Shown here: one piece after another, positions 24,593 through 31,688 of the stretch
How positions within the stretch are numbered: position 1 is the stretch's first letter
Layout of the letters: every line of letters begins with the position of its first letter
NCBI RefSeq assembly: GCF_002904335.1
Contig: NZ_PPHF01000164.1
Location: 91,149 to 155,148 of the forward strand
DNA: 64,000 nucleotides
From: Amycolatopsis sp. CA-126428
GTDB taxonomy: Bacteria > Actinomycetota > Actinomycetes > Mycobacteriales > Pseudonocardiaceae
Direction of reading: 5' to 3'
Translations under genes and position numbers: made by a program
The notes under the pieces: generated by a model
What the model was told of the DNA's origin: nothing
The model's database searches: none
What the model saw: the letters and a program-made list of their open reading frames with translations, nothing else

Positions 24593-25485
24593 GGTGCGAG
24601 CCGATCGGAGTGGGGAACGGCGAACGACGCGAGCAGGTCGCCGGCGTCGTCCGGCCGTTCGTAGGGGGCCATGTGGCCGCATGCGGTGAGGACGTGGGTC
24701 TGCCGCGGGTGCAGCAGCGCGGTGACGGTGCCGAGGTGCGTGATCGGGGTGACCTGGTCGTCATCGCCCCACAGCAGCAGGACCGGCAGGCCGAGGGTGC
24801 CGGTCCGCCGGAAGAGTTCTTCCCGTGCGTACAGCGGGAAGTCCTGCAGCGTCCGGAAGAACGCGTACAGCGAACCTTCGTACCGGTAAGCGTCCCGGAC
24901 CATCGCGACCAGTTCGGCGGAGAGATCGGGGTCGCGGACGTTGTGCCCGAGGTGGCCCTCCAGGAGCTTGCGGCCGAAGCGCCGGGCGACGATTCCGGCC
25001 ACGACGTCGTTGCGCAGCAACCGTTGCGGCCGAGGACGCTCGCCCAGCCCGGCCGGTCCCACGACGGTGAGCGTGGCCACCGCTTCGGGGTACCGGTTCG
25101 CGTACGCCATCGCGACCAGGGCGCCCATCGACGTGCCGACCACGTGGTGCGGCCCGGTGAGGCCGAGGGCGGTGGTGAGCTCGTTCGCCTGCCGGACGAA
25201 CAGCGCCTCGTCGTACGGGCCCTCGATCCGGTCCGAGTAGCCGCGGCCGTAGGCGCTGCAGGTCAGGGTGCGCAGACCGCGGGCGTGCAACCGGGCGGCG
25301 AATCCGTCCCAATAGGACAGCGGGATCGTGATGCCGCCGACCAGCACGGCGAGCGCACCGTGCGCCGGGCCGGTCAGCTCGTAGTGCGTGACCCCGTCGG
25401 ACAGCGCGACGAAACCGCCCCGCAGTGTCCGCCGGGTGGCCGCGTCGAGCCGGCGGTCCTCATCGGAGGCGACGAAGTACTTCAT
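24589..25485 (-). CDS. Alpha/beta hydrolase
   Basis: This 298-residue hydrolase has the nucleophile elbow GTSMG (about residue 116), the acid in LLLWGDDDQVTP (about 240) and the histidine in CGHMAPYE (about 277). An oxyanion-hole segment, LVGGITIP, sits before the first helix. It resembles C-C bond hydrolases and lipases of degradation operons, without enough detail to choose. It is joined by ATGA overlaps to the hydrolase gene upstream and the FAD monooxygenase downstream. Confidence 0.87.
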   Translation of the reverse strand: MKYFVASDEDRRLDAATRRTLRGGFVALSDGVTHYELTGPAHGALAVLVGGITIPLSYWDGFAARLHARGLRTLTCSAYGRGYSDRIEGPYDEALFVRQANELTTALGLTGPHHVVGTSMGALVAMAYANRYPEAVATLTVVGPAGLGERPRPQRLLRNDVVAGIVARRFGRKLLEGHLGHNVRDPDLSAELVAMVRDAYRYEGSLYAFFRTLQDFPLYAREELFRRTGTLGLPVLLLWGDDDQVTPITHLGTVTALLHPRQTHVLTACGHMAPYERPDDAGDLLASFAVPHSDRLAP

Positions 25486-26288
25486 CGCCGGTCCGCTTTC
25501 CGGGACAGGAATTCGGCGATGGCCCCGGCCACCCAGGCCGGGTCCTCTTCCGGCAGCAAATGGCCGCCGTCGGCGTGCACGCGCTCCTGGGCACCCGGGA
25601 CGTCACGGGCGAAGTGCTGCCCGTCGACGCCGGCGCTGCGCAGGACCAGCGTGGGGACCGCGATCCGGGCGAGCTCGGCGCTGCGGTCGGGCTGGTCGGT
25701 GTTGGCGAAGTCGACGAACGCCGCCCGGTTCCCCGGCCGGCCCGTCAGCGCGTGCACCCGGTCGACCATCGCGTCGTCGACGATCGCCGAGTTCGCGCCG
25801 ACCGCTTCCCGCAGCCCGCGTTCGGTCGCGCTCCGCGGGAGCCAGCGCCGCAGCAGGGGGCGCACCAGCGGGTTCCGGGCGAGCCGCAACCCGGCGGGCA
25901 GGGTTTTCCCCGGGTAACCGGTGGCGTTGACCAGCACCAGCCGGTCGACGCGCTCGGGGGCGTCGAGGGCGAGGTTCCACGCGATGTTCCCGCCCAGCGA
26001 ATTCTCGGTCACCGCGAAGCGCGGCAGGTCCAGCGCGGTCATGAAGCGGGCGATCGTGCCCGCGTAGGTCCGGACGCGGTAGTCGCGGTCGGGCCGCGGT
26101 CCGGTCCGGCCGAAGCCGGGCAGGTCCGGGCGGATGACGTCGTAGGACGCCGACAGCAGCGCCGCCACCCGCTCGAAGCCCTCCAACGACGACCCGCTGC
26201 CGTGCAACAGGACCACGGCAGGACCCTGACCTGCGCGAACGTAGTGGACGCGCAGGCCGTCGACCATGACTGACTGGGTGCTCTCCAT
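25482..26288 (-). CDS. Alpha/beta hydrolase, first gene of the five-gene operon
   Basis: This 268-residue hydrolase has the HGSGSS oxyanion loop (about residue 30), the nucleophile in ENSLGGN (about 96), an acid in LRSAGVDG and the histidine in DGGHLLPEE (about 244). The fold matches MhpC/BphD-type hydrolases. The annotated ATG at 26288 lies at the edge of the operator dyad; a second ATG seven codons in (26267) has GGAG upstream and is a realistic alternative. A TTGACA box 33 bp upstream suggests a very short or absent leader. Confidence 0.87.
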   Translation of the reverse strand: MESTQSVMVDGLRVHYVRAGQGPAVVLLHGSGSSLEGFERVAALLSASYDVIRPDLPGFGRTGPRPDRDYRVRTYAGTIARFMTALDLPRFAVTENSLGGNIAWNLALDAPERVDRLVLVNATGYPGKTLPAGLRLARNPLVRPLLRRWLPRSATERGLREAVGANSAIVDDAMVDRVHALTGRPGNRAAFVDFANTDQPDRSAELARIAVPTLVLRSAGVDGQHFARDVPGAQERVHADGGHLLPEEDPAWVAGAIAEFLSRKADRR

Positions 26289-26310
26289 AATGGCAACAGT
26301 GTTGCCGTTA
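26288..26310. promoter_or_regulatory. Operator dyad overlapping the hydrolase operon start
   Basis: TAATGGCAACA (26288-26298) and TGTTGCCGTTA (26300-26310) are inverted repeats with one mismatch around a single central base. On the minus strand TTGACA (26326-26321) lies 17 bp before AACACT (26303-26298), a reasonable promoter whose -10 is covered by the dyad. The divergent TetR gene begins 38 bp away, so the site could control both directions. Confidence 0.6.
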
Positions 26311-26347
26311 TTGCGGCAGGTGTCAACCGGCCGTCATACTCGTGGGT

Positions 26348-27037
26348 GTGACCCCTTCGCCTGCCACGTCTGCCCGGCGGTCCCGTGGCCGCCCCGCCGT
26401 CCCGCTGGACCGGATCCTCGCCGCGGCCCTGCAACTGGTCGACGAGGAAGGCGCGGAGGCGTTGTCCATGCGGAGCCTCGCCCAGCGGCTCGAATCGGGC
26501 ACGGCCACGCTCTACCGGCACTTCGGCAACCGGGCGAGCTTGGTCGCGCACGTGATCGATCGCGTTTTCGGCGAGGTCGACCTCGACCGCCGGGCACTGG
26601 CGGAGCTGCGCTGGGACCGGGCCTGCCAGGCCGTCGCCCAGGCGATGTACGACACGCTGGGCCGGCACCCGAAGATCGCACCCCTGCTGATCGAGCAGAC
26701 CCCGACCGGGCCGAACGCGATGGTGGTGCGCGAGCACTGCCTGGCCGTCCTGCTCGGCGGCGGCCTGCCGCCGGCTCTCGCGGCGCGCGCGTACGCCACC
26801 TTGGCGCGTTACGTCCTCGGCTTCGCGATCCAGCTCGGCGGCTCCGGGAACGACGCCGACCGGGAGCGGGTGTCGGCGCACTTCCACGACTTGCCGCCCG
26901 GGGAGTTCCCGGCCACCCGCGCGACCGCGGACTCGTTGCCGGTCCCGCTGGAAGACGAGTTCGCCTTCGGTCTCGAACTCGTCGTCAGCGGGCTACGCCG
27001 GCTCGGGGACGGTGCGGCGGAACGACCGGCGGGGTGA
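26348..27037 (+). CDS. TetR-family regulator divergent from the hydrolase operon
   Basis: This protein of about 229 residues has a helix-turn-helix near residues 20-65 (ILAAALQLVDEEGAEALSMR, then LESGTATLYRHFGNRASLV) after a proline/arginine-rich lead. The C-terminal part resembles the TetR_C domain found in tetracycline-repressor relatives. Two in-frame GTG codons (26342 and 26348) could start it; neither has a strong ribosome site. The dyad in the short gap upstream is the probable binding site. Confidence 0.86.
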   Translation: MTPSPATSARRSRGRPAVPLDRILAAALQLVDEEGAEALSMRSLAQRLESGTATLYRHFGNRASLVAHVIDRVFGEVDLDRRALAELRWDRACQAVAQAMYDTLGRHPKIAPLLIEQTPTGPNAMVVREHCLAVLLGGGLPPALAARAYATLARYVLGFAIQLGGSGNDADRERVSAHFHDLPPGEFPATRATADSLPVPLEDEFAFGLELVVSGLRRLGDGAAERPAG

Positions 27038-27076
27038 TGGCGTTCGCGGTGCTCCTCGTGGCTTGCGCCGCCGATG

Positions 27077-27090
27077 TGTTAACGCTCACA
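27077..27090. promoter_or_regulatory. LacI-type operator-like dyad upstream of expansin
   Basis: TGTTAACGCTCACA (27077-27090) has the central CG and A/T-rich flanks of LacI-family operators. It sits inside an outer ATGTG/CACAT inverted pair (27074-27091), 79 bp upstream of the expansin start. It differs at few positions from the perfect palindrome upstream of the GH127 gene. Confidence 0.45.
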
Positions 27091-27169
27091 TTCTCGGCCG
27101 CGCCGTCGTCGGCCCGCCTCCGTGTGCTGTCTAATGTGGACCCTCGTCCGGCGCGGTCCAGGAGGTGCG

Positions 27170-28039
27170 GTGCCCAGACGCACGGTGATCGTGTCGGTGG
27201 TGGCGCTGCTCGTGGTGGCCGCGGCCGTCGTGGCCCTGGTCGTGACCCGGGCGGACGGCACGGCCCCCGCCGCGGCCGCGAACCGGTCGGACGCCGCGCC
27301 CGCGCTCGGAACGGCCGTCACCACCCCGCCGCTGAGCACACCGCCGCCTTCGCCCTCGACGACCATTCCCGCGTCCTCCAGCGCCTCGCCGACGACGTCC
27401 GCCGCCGTCTCGGCCGACGCGCCGCTCGCCGGGCGGATCAAGCCGGGGGTGAGCCACTCCGGCGTGGCCACCTTCTACGACACGGACGGCACCGGTGCCT
27501 GCGGGTACGACGCGAGCCCGGATCCGTTGAACGCGGCGATGAACGTCGCCGACTTCGAGGGCTCCCTGGCGTGCGGCGCCTACGTCGAAGTCCGGGCGGC
27601 CGGTGGCGCGAGCGTGACGGTGCGGATCACCAACCTGTGCCCGGCGCCGTGCCGGGCCGGGCAGCTGGACCTGAACCCGGAGGCGTTCGACCGCCTCGGG
27701 GCGCGCGTTCGCGGGGAAATCCCGGTCACCTGGAAGCTGGTGAGCCGGCCGGGGGCGAAGCAGATGTCGCTGCGCTACAAGGAGGGCTCGTCCCGGTACT
27801 GGTGCGGGATCCAGGTGATCGACCACCGCAATCCGGTGGCGCGGCTGGAAGTCCGCGCCGGGGGCAGCTGGAAACGGCTCCAGCGCACCGGCTACAACTA
27901 CTTCCTGTCGGAGAACGGCGCCGGGTGCGGCGGGGCCGTCGCGGTCACCGACATCTACGGCGAGCGACTGGTCGTCGAGCCACTGCCGGTCGAGGCCGGC
28001 GTCAGCCAGCCGGCGAACCGGCAGTTCGCCCAGCACTGA
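27170..28039 (+). CDS. Bacterial expansin-like secreted protein
   Basis: This 289-residue protein has an N-terminal membrane/signal segment (VIVSVVALLVVAAAVVALVV) and a Pro/Ser/Thr-rich linker (about residues 35-90). A double-psi beta-barrel domain follows (about 95-195; GVATFYDTDGTGACGYD, ACGAYVEV, LDLNPEAFDRLG). The C-terminal beta-sandwich (about 200-280; YWCGIQVIDHRNPVARLEVR) is of the carbohydrate-binding expansin type. Such proteins loosen cellulose-hemicellulose contacts without hydrolysis. I chose the GTG at 27170, four bases after GGAGG. Its 3' end overlaps the convergent sigma-factor gene by 38 bp. It fits functionally with the glycanases at 51-64 kb. Confidence 0.85.
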   Translation: MPRRTVIVSVVALLVVAAAVVALVVTRADGTAPAAAANRSDAAPALGTAVTTPPLSTPPPSPSTTIPASSSASPTTSAAVSADAPLAGRIKPGVSHSGVATFYDTDGTGACGYDASPDPLNAAMNVADFEGSLACGAYVEVRAAGGASVTVRITNLCPAPCRAGQLDLNPEAFDRLGARVRGEIPVTWKLVSRPGAKQMSLRYKEGSSRYWCGIQVIDHRNPVARLEVRAGGSWKRLQRTGYNYFLSENGAGCGGAVAVTDIYGERLVVEPLPVEAGVSQPANRQFAQH

Positions 28040-28802
28040 CCACCGGGAAGAACAGCCGCAGCCGCTCGACCCGCCCCGCGGGGTGGGACATCAGCCAGAC
28101 CACCGCCGGCGGGCAGTGGTGCGGGTCGTGGGCGGGGCTGATCATCTCCATCTCCCACACCGTGCAGTCGCGGCTGGTGACCGCGTGGACGAACTTCTGG
28201 CGCACACCGGACCCCAAGTCCGCGTCCATGCCCCGCACCGCCATTTCCACGCCGCCGCGGTAGCCCTGGCCGCTGGTCATGTGCAGGCCGGGGGACCAGC
28301 GGTCGGCGACGACCGCGGCGAACTCGCCGCGGCGGGCGGCCGCCAGCGTGTCGGTGGCTTCCCGGGCGCCGGCGGCGTTGCGGGCCGCCGCGTCGTCGTA
28401 CGCCTCGTCCGCCGCGGCCAGCAGTGCTTCGGCCGGCTTCGCCCGCGCCTGGTTCAGGCGGCTGCGGACCGTGCCCACCGGGAGCTCGCAGGCGGCGGCG
28501 ATCTGCTCGTACGACGTGACGTCGCTGAAGTGCCGCAAGAGCACCACCTGCCGCAGCGCGGGGGACAACCGGTCGATCGCGTGCAGCCACGGGCCCGCCG
28601 CGGCCGGGTCGCGCAGGGTGCCGATCCGGCGCAACGCGATCAGGACGACGTCCTGCACGGCGTCCTCGGCGTCCGGTCCGTGGCCCAGGATGCTCAGCGC
28701 CACCACGCGGATGCCGGCCTGGTGCCGGGCGAGCAGCATGCCCAGCGCGCTCGCGCTGCCGGCCTGCGCGCTGCGCACCAGGTCGATCTCGAGGGGGCTC
28801 AC
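28002..28802 (-). CDS. ECF sigma factor with shortened core and SnoaL-like tail
   Basis: This 266-residue protein starts like an ECF sigma factor: region 2 spans residues 5-75 (LILGHGPDAEDAVQDVVLIALRRI-type helix) and region 4 spans about 78-140 (SPALRQVVLLRHFSDVTSYE, VGTVRSRLNQARAK). The C-terminal 110 residues resemble an NTF2/SnoaL domain, as in SigJ-type ECF factors. The WLHA that normally begins the region 2.4/linker helix is followed at once by IDRLSPALRQ, so roughly 40-50 residues usual between regions 2 and 4 are missing. It is in frame, so the gene may still make protein, but promoter melting or recognition could be impaired. Start is the GTG at 28802. Confidence 0.78.
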   Translation of the reverse strand: MSPLEIDLVRSAQAGSASALGMLLARHQAGIRVVALSILGHGPDAEDAVQDVVLIALRRIGTLRDPAAAGPWLHAIDRLSPALRQVVLLRHFSDVTSYEQIAAACELPVGTVRSRLNQARAKPAEALLAAADEAYDDAAARNAAGAREATDTLAAARRGEFAAVVADRWSPGLHMTSGQGYRGGVEMAVRGMDADLGSGVRQKFVHAVTSRDCTVWEMEMISPAHDPHHCPPAVVWLMSHPAGRVERLRLFFPVVSAGRTAGSPAG

Positions 28803-28960
28803 GCGGTCGATCTTCGCAGCCGGAACGAGCTGTGACGCACGCCATACCCGGTCGATCGAACTTCCCGCCGCCGACCCCATCGTGCCGGTGTTCCACCTCA
28901 ACGTGATTCGGAGAACCCCATGGACATCGGCACCCACACCGTCGAAACACGGCGCCGAAG

Positions 28961-29420
28961 CCCAGCGCAACGTCGCGGAGTCCGTCCGCCGCAACGCCGA
29001 TCGGCCCGAGCTGCCCGAGGTGCTGGCCGCGTTGCAGGCGACCGCGTCCCTCTCGAACGACGACGAGATGAACGCCGCCCTGCGTGGCCTGCTGCCGGCG
29101 TACTTCGCCGACTACTGGGGCCGCGAGGCGGAATTCGCGCCGTTGCGGGCGAGCACCCCGCGGCACCCCCATCTCCGGGCTGGCCGCCGACCTCGTGCCG
29201 GACACCGTCGGCGACCGGGGAGCGCTCGGCGCGCTGACCGTGCCGGCACCGGTGATCGGCGGCCGGTACGACGTGATCTGCGGTCCGCGCTGGGCGCACG
29301 AGCTGCACGAGCTCATCCCCGGTGCGCGCCTGGTCGTGCTGGAGCACAGCGGGCACTTCGGGCACCTCGAGGGGCCGGAGCGTTTCGCCGAGTCCGTAGG
29401 TGGACTTCGTCAAGGGCTGA
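28961..29420 (+). pseudogene. Decayed alpha/beta hydrolase (proline-iminopeptidase-like), 5' truncated
   Basis: Two reading frames together spell the C-terminal half of an alpha/beta hydrolase. The first part, about 28961-29160, reads NADRPELPEVLAALQATASL and then LPAYFADYWGREAEFAPLRA. After a frame shift near 29155-29165 (at a run of five C) the second reads LTVPAPVIGGRYDVICGPRW and LVVLEHSGHFGHLEGPERF. Another shift near 29400 is needed to reach a normal DFVKG ending and the TGA at 29418-29420. The N-terminal half with the nucleophile is absent. Sequencing error cannot explain the missing 5' half. Confidence 0.7.
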
Positions 29421-29447
29421 GGCGACGGCCCGGGGGACCGCCCGCCG

Positions 29448-29936
29448 TCACCCCTCTTCGCCGATCGCCGACAGGAAGGCCGCGAGGTCGTCGGTGAACC
29501 GCAGGAGCAGGTCGTAGAAGGTGCGGCGGTCCTCCGGCGCCCAGCCGGCGAGCGCGTCGCCGAACCAGCCGAGCAGGGTGGCGACGTAGCGGTCGGCGAT
29601 GTCGGCGCCATCGGGGGTCAGCTCGACCAGCCGGGCGCGCCGGTCGTCGGGGTCGGCCAGGCCGCGCACGAGCCGCCGTCGTTCGAGCACGTGCAGGTGC
29701 CGCGTGACGTGCGGCCCGGCGACCTGCATCCGGTCGGCGATCTCCCCGACGCGCATCGCCTTCCCGGTCAGGTGCAGGGCGAGGATGATCGACAGCCCGG
29801 GCCGGTCGAGGTCGGCCCCGATCCGCTTCATCGCCCGCTCGCCCAGCCCGCTGCGGTTCATCAGGGTGCCCAGCTGCAGGAGCCGGGGCAGCACGGCGCG
29901 CAGGTCGGACCCGTCGCCGGCTTCTGTGGCGGCCAT
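29448..29936 (-). CDS. MarR-family regulator
   Basis: This protein of about 162 residues has a winged helix-turn-helix in the middle (MRVGEIADRMQVAGPHVTRH, then HVLERRRLVRGLADPDDRRA with the conserved DxRxR-type wing, about residues 60-110). Flanking helices form the dimer interface. I take the ATG at 29936; a GTG one codon upstream is possible. It diverges from the FAD monooxygenase gene, and two near-identical dyads in the gap suggest it represses itself and the enzyme, relieved by a phenolic or drug-like ligand. Confidence 0.9.
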   Translation of the reverse strand: MAATEAGDGSDLRAVLPRLLQLGTLMNRSGLGERAMKRIGADLDRPGLSIILALHLTGKAMRVGEIADRMQVAGPHVTRHLHVLERRRLVRGLADPDDRRARLVELTPDGADIADRYVATLLGWFGDALAGWAPEDRRTFYDLLLRFTDDLAAFLSAIGEEG

Positions 29937-29949
29937 CACACCTCTTAGA

Positions 29950-29965
29950 TAGCTAACTTAGGTAT
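29950..29965. promoter_or_regulatory. MarR operator, site 1
   Basis: TAGCTAACTTAGGTAT is a quasi-palindrome (CTAAcTTAG core) just upstream of the MarR start. It is the near reverse complement of site 2 at 30019, as expected for two sites of one dimeric regulator in a divergent promoter region. Confidence 0.6.
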
Positions 29966-30018
29966 ATAGTCGGTCTGGTCGGGGGTTGATCAAGCGCATT
30001 GTCGCACCTCCCATTTGG

Positions 30019-30036
30019 ATACCTAACTTAGCTATA
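30019..30036. promoter_or_regulatory. MarR operator, site 2
   Basis: ATACCTAACTTAGCTATA shares the CTAACTTAG core with site 1. It ends directly before the GGAG (30037-30040) that serves the monooxygenase start, so bound repressor would also block initiation of transcription or translation. Confidence 0.6.
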
Positions 30037-30045
30037 GGAGATCTC

Positions 30046-31227
30046 ATGAAGAAGGTGTTGATTTCCGGCGCCAGCATCGCCGGTCCGGCCCTGGCCTTCT
30101 GGCTGCAGCGGTCCGGGTTCGCGGTCACTCTCGTGGAGAAGGCCCCCGAACTCCGGGTCGGCGGCTATCCCATCGACGTCCGCGGCACCGCCCTGGACGC
30201 CGTCGAGCGGATGGGGATCCTGCCGCGCCTGCGGGACCTGCACATCTCGACCCGGCGGCTGACCTTCCTCGACGCCGACGGCGGCGAAATCGTGGCCCTG
30301 GCCCCGAACGACGTCATCGGCGGCATCGACGGCGAAGACCTCGAGATCCGCCGCGGCGACCTGATCCGAACGCTGTACGACCTGGTGCGCGACGACGTCG
30401 AGGTCCGGTTCGGCGACACCGTCGAAACCCTCGCCGACCACGCCGGCGGCGTCGACGCCACCTTCCGCAGCGGCCACCGGGACACCTACGACCTGGTGAT
30501 CGGAGCCGACGGCCTGCACTCCCGGACCCGGGAGCTCGTCTTCGGCGACGAGGCCCCGTTCCACCGCTACCTCGGCTACAGCTTCGCCGGGTTCACCACG
30601 CCCAACGACTTCGGGCTCTTCCGCGAGGGGCTCGCGTGGAGTACGCCCGGCAAGGGCGCGGCCATGTACGCGGTCCTCGACAGCGAGGAGGTCCACGGCT
30701 TCCTGGTGTTCGCCCGGCCGGAGCCGCCGATGGAGGCGTTCCGCAACCCCGAAGCCCAGCGCGACCTGATCGCCCGCACCTTCGAAGGCGAGGGCTGGGA
30801 GATCCCGCGCCTGGTCGCGGCGATGCGCGAGGCCGACGACCTGTTCTTCGACGTGATCAGCCAGATCCACCTGCCGCGCTGGTCGGCCGGCCGCGTCGCG
30901 CTCATCGGCGACGCCGCCCACGCGCCGTCGTTCCTGACCGGCCAGGGCACCAGCCTCGCCCTCGTGGGCGCGTACGTCCTCGGGCACGCGCTGGCGACCA
31001 TCCCGGACCACGCGGCGGCGTTCGCCGCCTACGAAAACCGGGTGCGGGGGTTCGTCGAGGCCAACCAGGCTCTGGTGGGCAACGGCCAGTCGACCCTCTT
31101 CCCGGCCACGGCAGAGGCCCTCGAACGCCGCAATGCCGCGCTTCGGCAGTTGACGACGGTGCCGAGCACGCCGCGGCCGGAGCATTCGGCGTTCACCCTG
31201 CCCGAGTTCGCGGTGCCGGTGCGGTGA
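30046..31227 (+). CDS. FAD-dependent monooxygenase (TetX/PHBH-fold)
   Basis: This 393-residue single-polypeptide flavin monooxygenase has the dinucleotide-binding GASIAGPALAFWLQRSGF at residues 7-24. It also has a DG-motif in LVIGADGLHSRTRE (about 160) and the FAD-phosphate motif GRVALIGDAAHAPSFLTGQG (about 285). It resembles TetX-like and other enzymes that hydroxylate antibiotics or phenolics. The ATG at 30046 follows GGAG by five bases. The divergent MarR and shared operators suggest induction by its substrate. Whether it gives drug tolerance cannot be told from sequence. Confidence 0.92.
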   Translation: MKKVLISGASIAGPALAFWLQRSGFAVTLVEKAPELRVGGYPIDVRGTALDAVERMGILPRLRDLHISTRRLTFLDADGGEIVALAPNDVIGGIDGEDLEIRRGDLIRTLYDLVRDDVEVRFGDTVETLADHAGGVDATFRSGHRDTYDLVIGADGLHSRTRELVFGDEAPFHRYLGYSFAGFTTPNDFGLFREGLAWSTPGKGAAMYAVLDSEEVHGFLVFARPEPPMEAFRNPEAQRDLIARTFEGEGWEIPRLVAAMREADDLFFDVISQIHLPRWSAGRVALIGDAAHAPSFLTGQGTSLALVGAYVLGHALATIPDHAAAFAAYENRVRGFVEANQALVGNGQSTLFPATAEALERRNAALRQLTTVPSTPRPEHSAFTLPEFAVPVR

Positions 31228-31246
31228 GGTGGTCGGACCCGGCCGG

Positions 31247-31315
31247 CCGGACGGCGAGCGTGCGGCGGTGCGGGTGCCCGCTCGTGCCCGGCACCCGCAC
31301 CCGCTTGCCGTCCGG
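31247..31315. terminator. Nested hairpin, bidirectional terminator
   Basis: An outer stem CCGGACGGC/GCCGTCCGG (31247-31255 with 31307-31315) encloses an inner stem GGTGCGGGTGCC/GGCACCCGCACC (31267-31278 with 31290-31301). It fills the gap between the convergent monooxygenase and small-peptide genes. No T-run follows, which is usual in high-GC actinomycetes. Confidence 0.7.
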
Positions 31316-31317
31316 CG

Positions 31318-31515
31318 TCAGCTGGCCGGGATGACGAGGACCGGGAAGTTCCGGTCGACCACGCACAAGGCCGTCGTGGCGAACATTTCGAGGGAGCTGC
31401 CGACGCACCGGCCCAACGGCCAGCTTTCGGCCTGGGCCGAGGCGGTGCCCGCCGGGCCGAGCAGGACTCCGGTCGTGAGCGCCAACACACCCAGCGCGGT
31501 CGTGATCCGTCGCAT
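31318..31515 (-). CDS. Small secreted peptide, unknown function
   Basis: This 65-residue precursor has a textbook signal peptide (MRRITTALGVLALTTGVLLG, cleavage near GTASA-QA at about residue 27). The mature part of about 38 residues has two cysteines, GRCVGSSLEM and TTALCVVDRN, which could form one disulfide, and a hydrophobic end (FPVLVIPAS). The ATG at 31515 is preceded by AGGAGG at good distance. I do not recognise a family. Nearby genes give no clear hint, as it faces the FAD monooxygenase and is divergent from the ROK gene at 31689. Confidence 0.7.
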   Translation of the reverse strand: MRRITTALGVLALTTGVLLGPAGTASAQAESWPLGRCVGSSLEMFATTALCVVDRNFPVLVIPAS

Positions 31516-31688
31516 GGCGATCCTCCTGTCGTAGAGCCGGTTCGCGATGGCGGGAGGCTGCCCCGGATCCGGGGCGGACGAACGGGTTCGCGGCGCAAGG
31601 CACCGGCTCGGGTGACCCCCACACGGACCCCACCGGTCACCTGCGTCGGCCGGCGAAGCGCCGGTTCCGACGCAGTAGGCTGAGGCGA

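Noticed and set aside
28279..29517. A 412-codon plus-strand frame across the sigma-factor gene and beyond
   Set aside because: Its first half is antisense to the sigma factor. Only the stretch from about 28961 resembles a protein, and it is part of the pseudogene.
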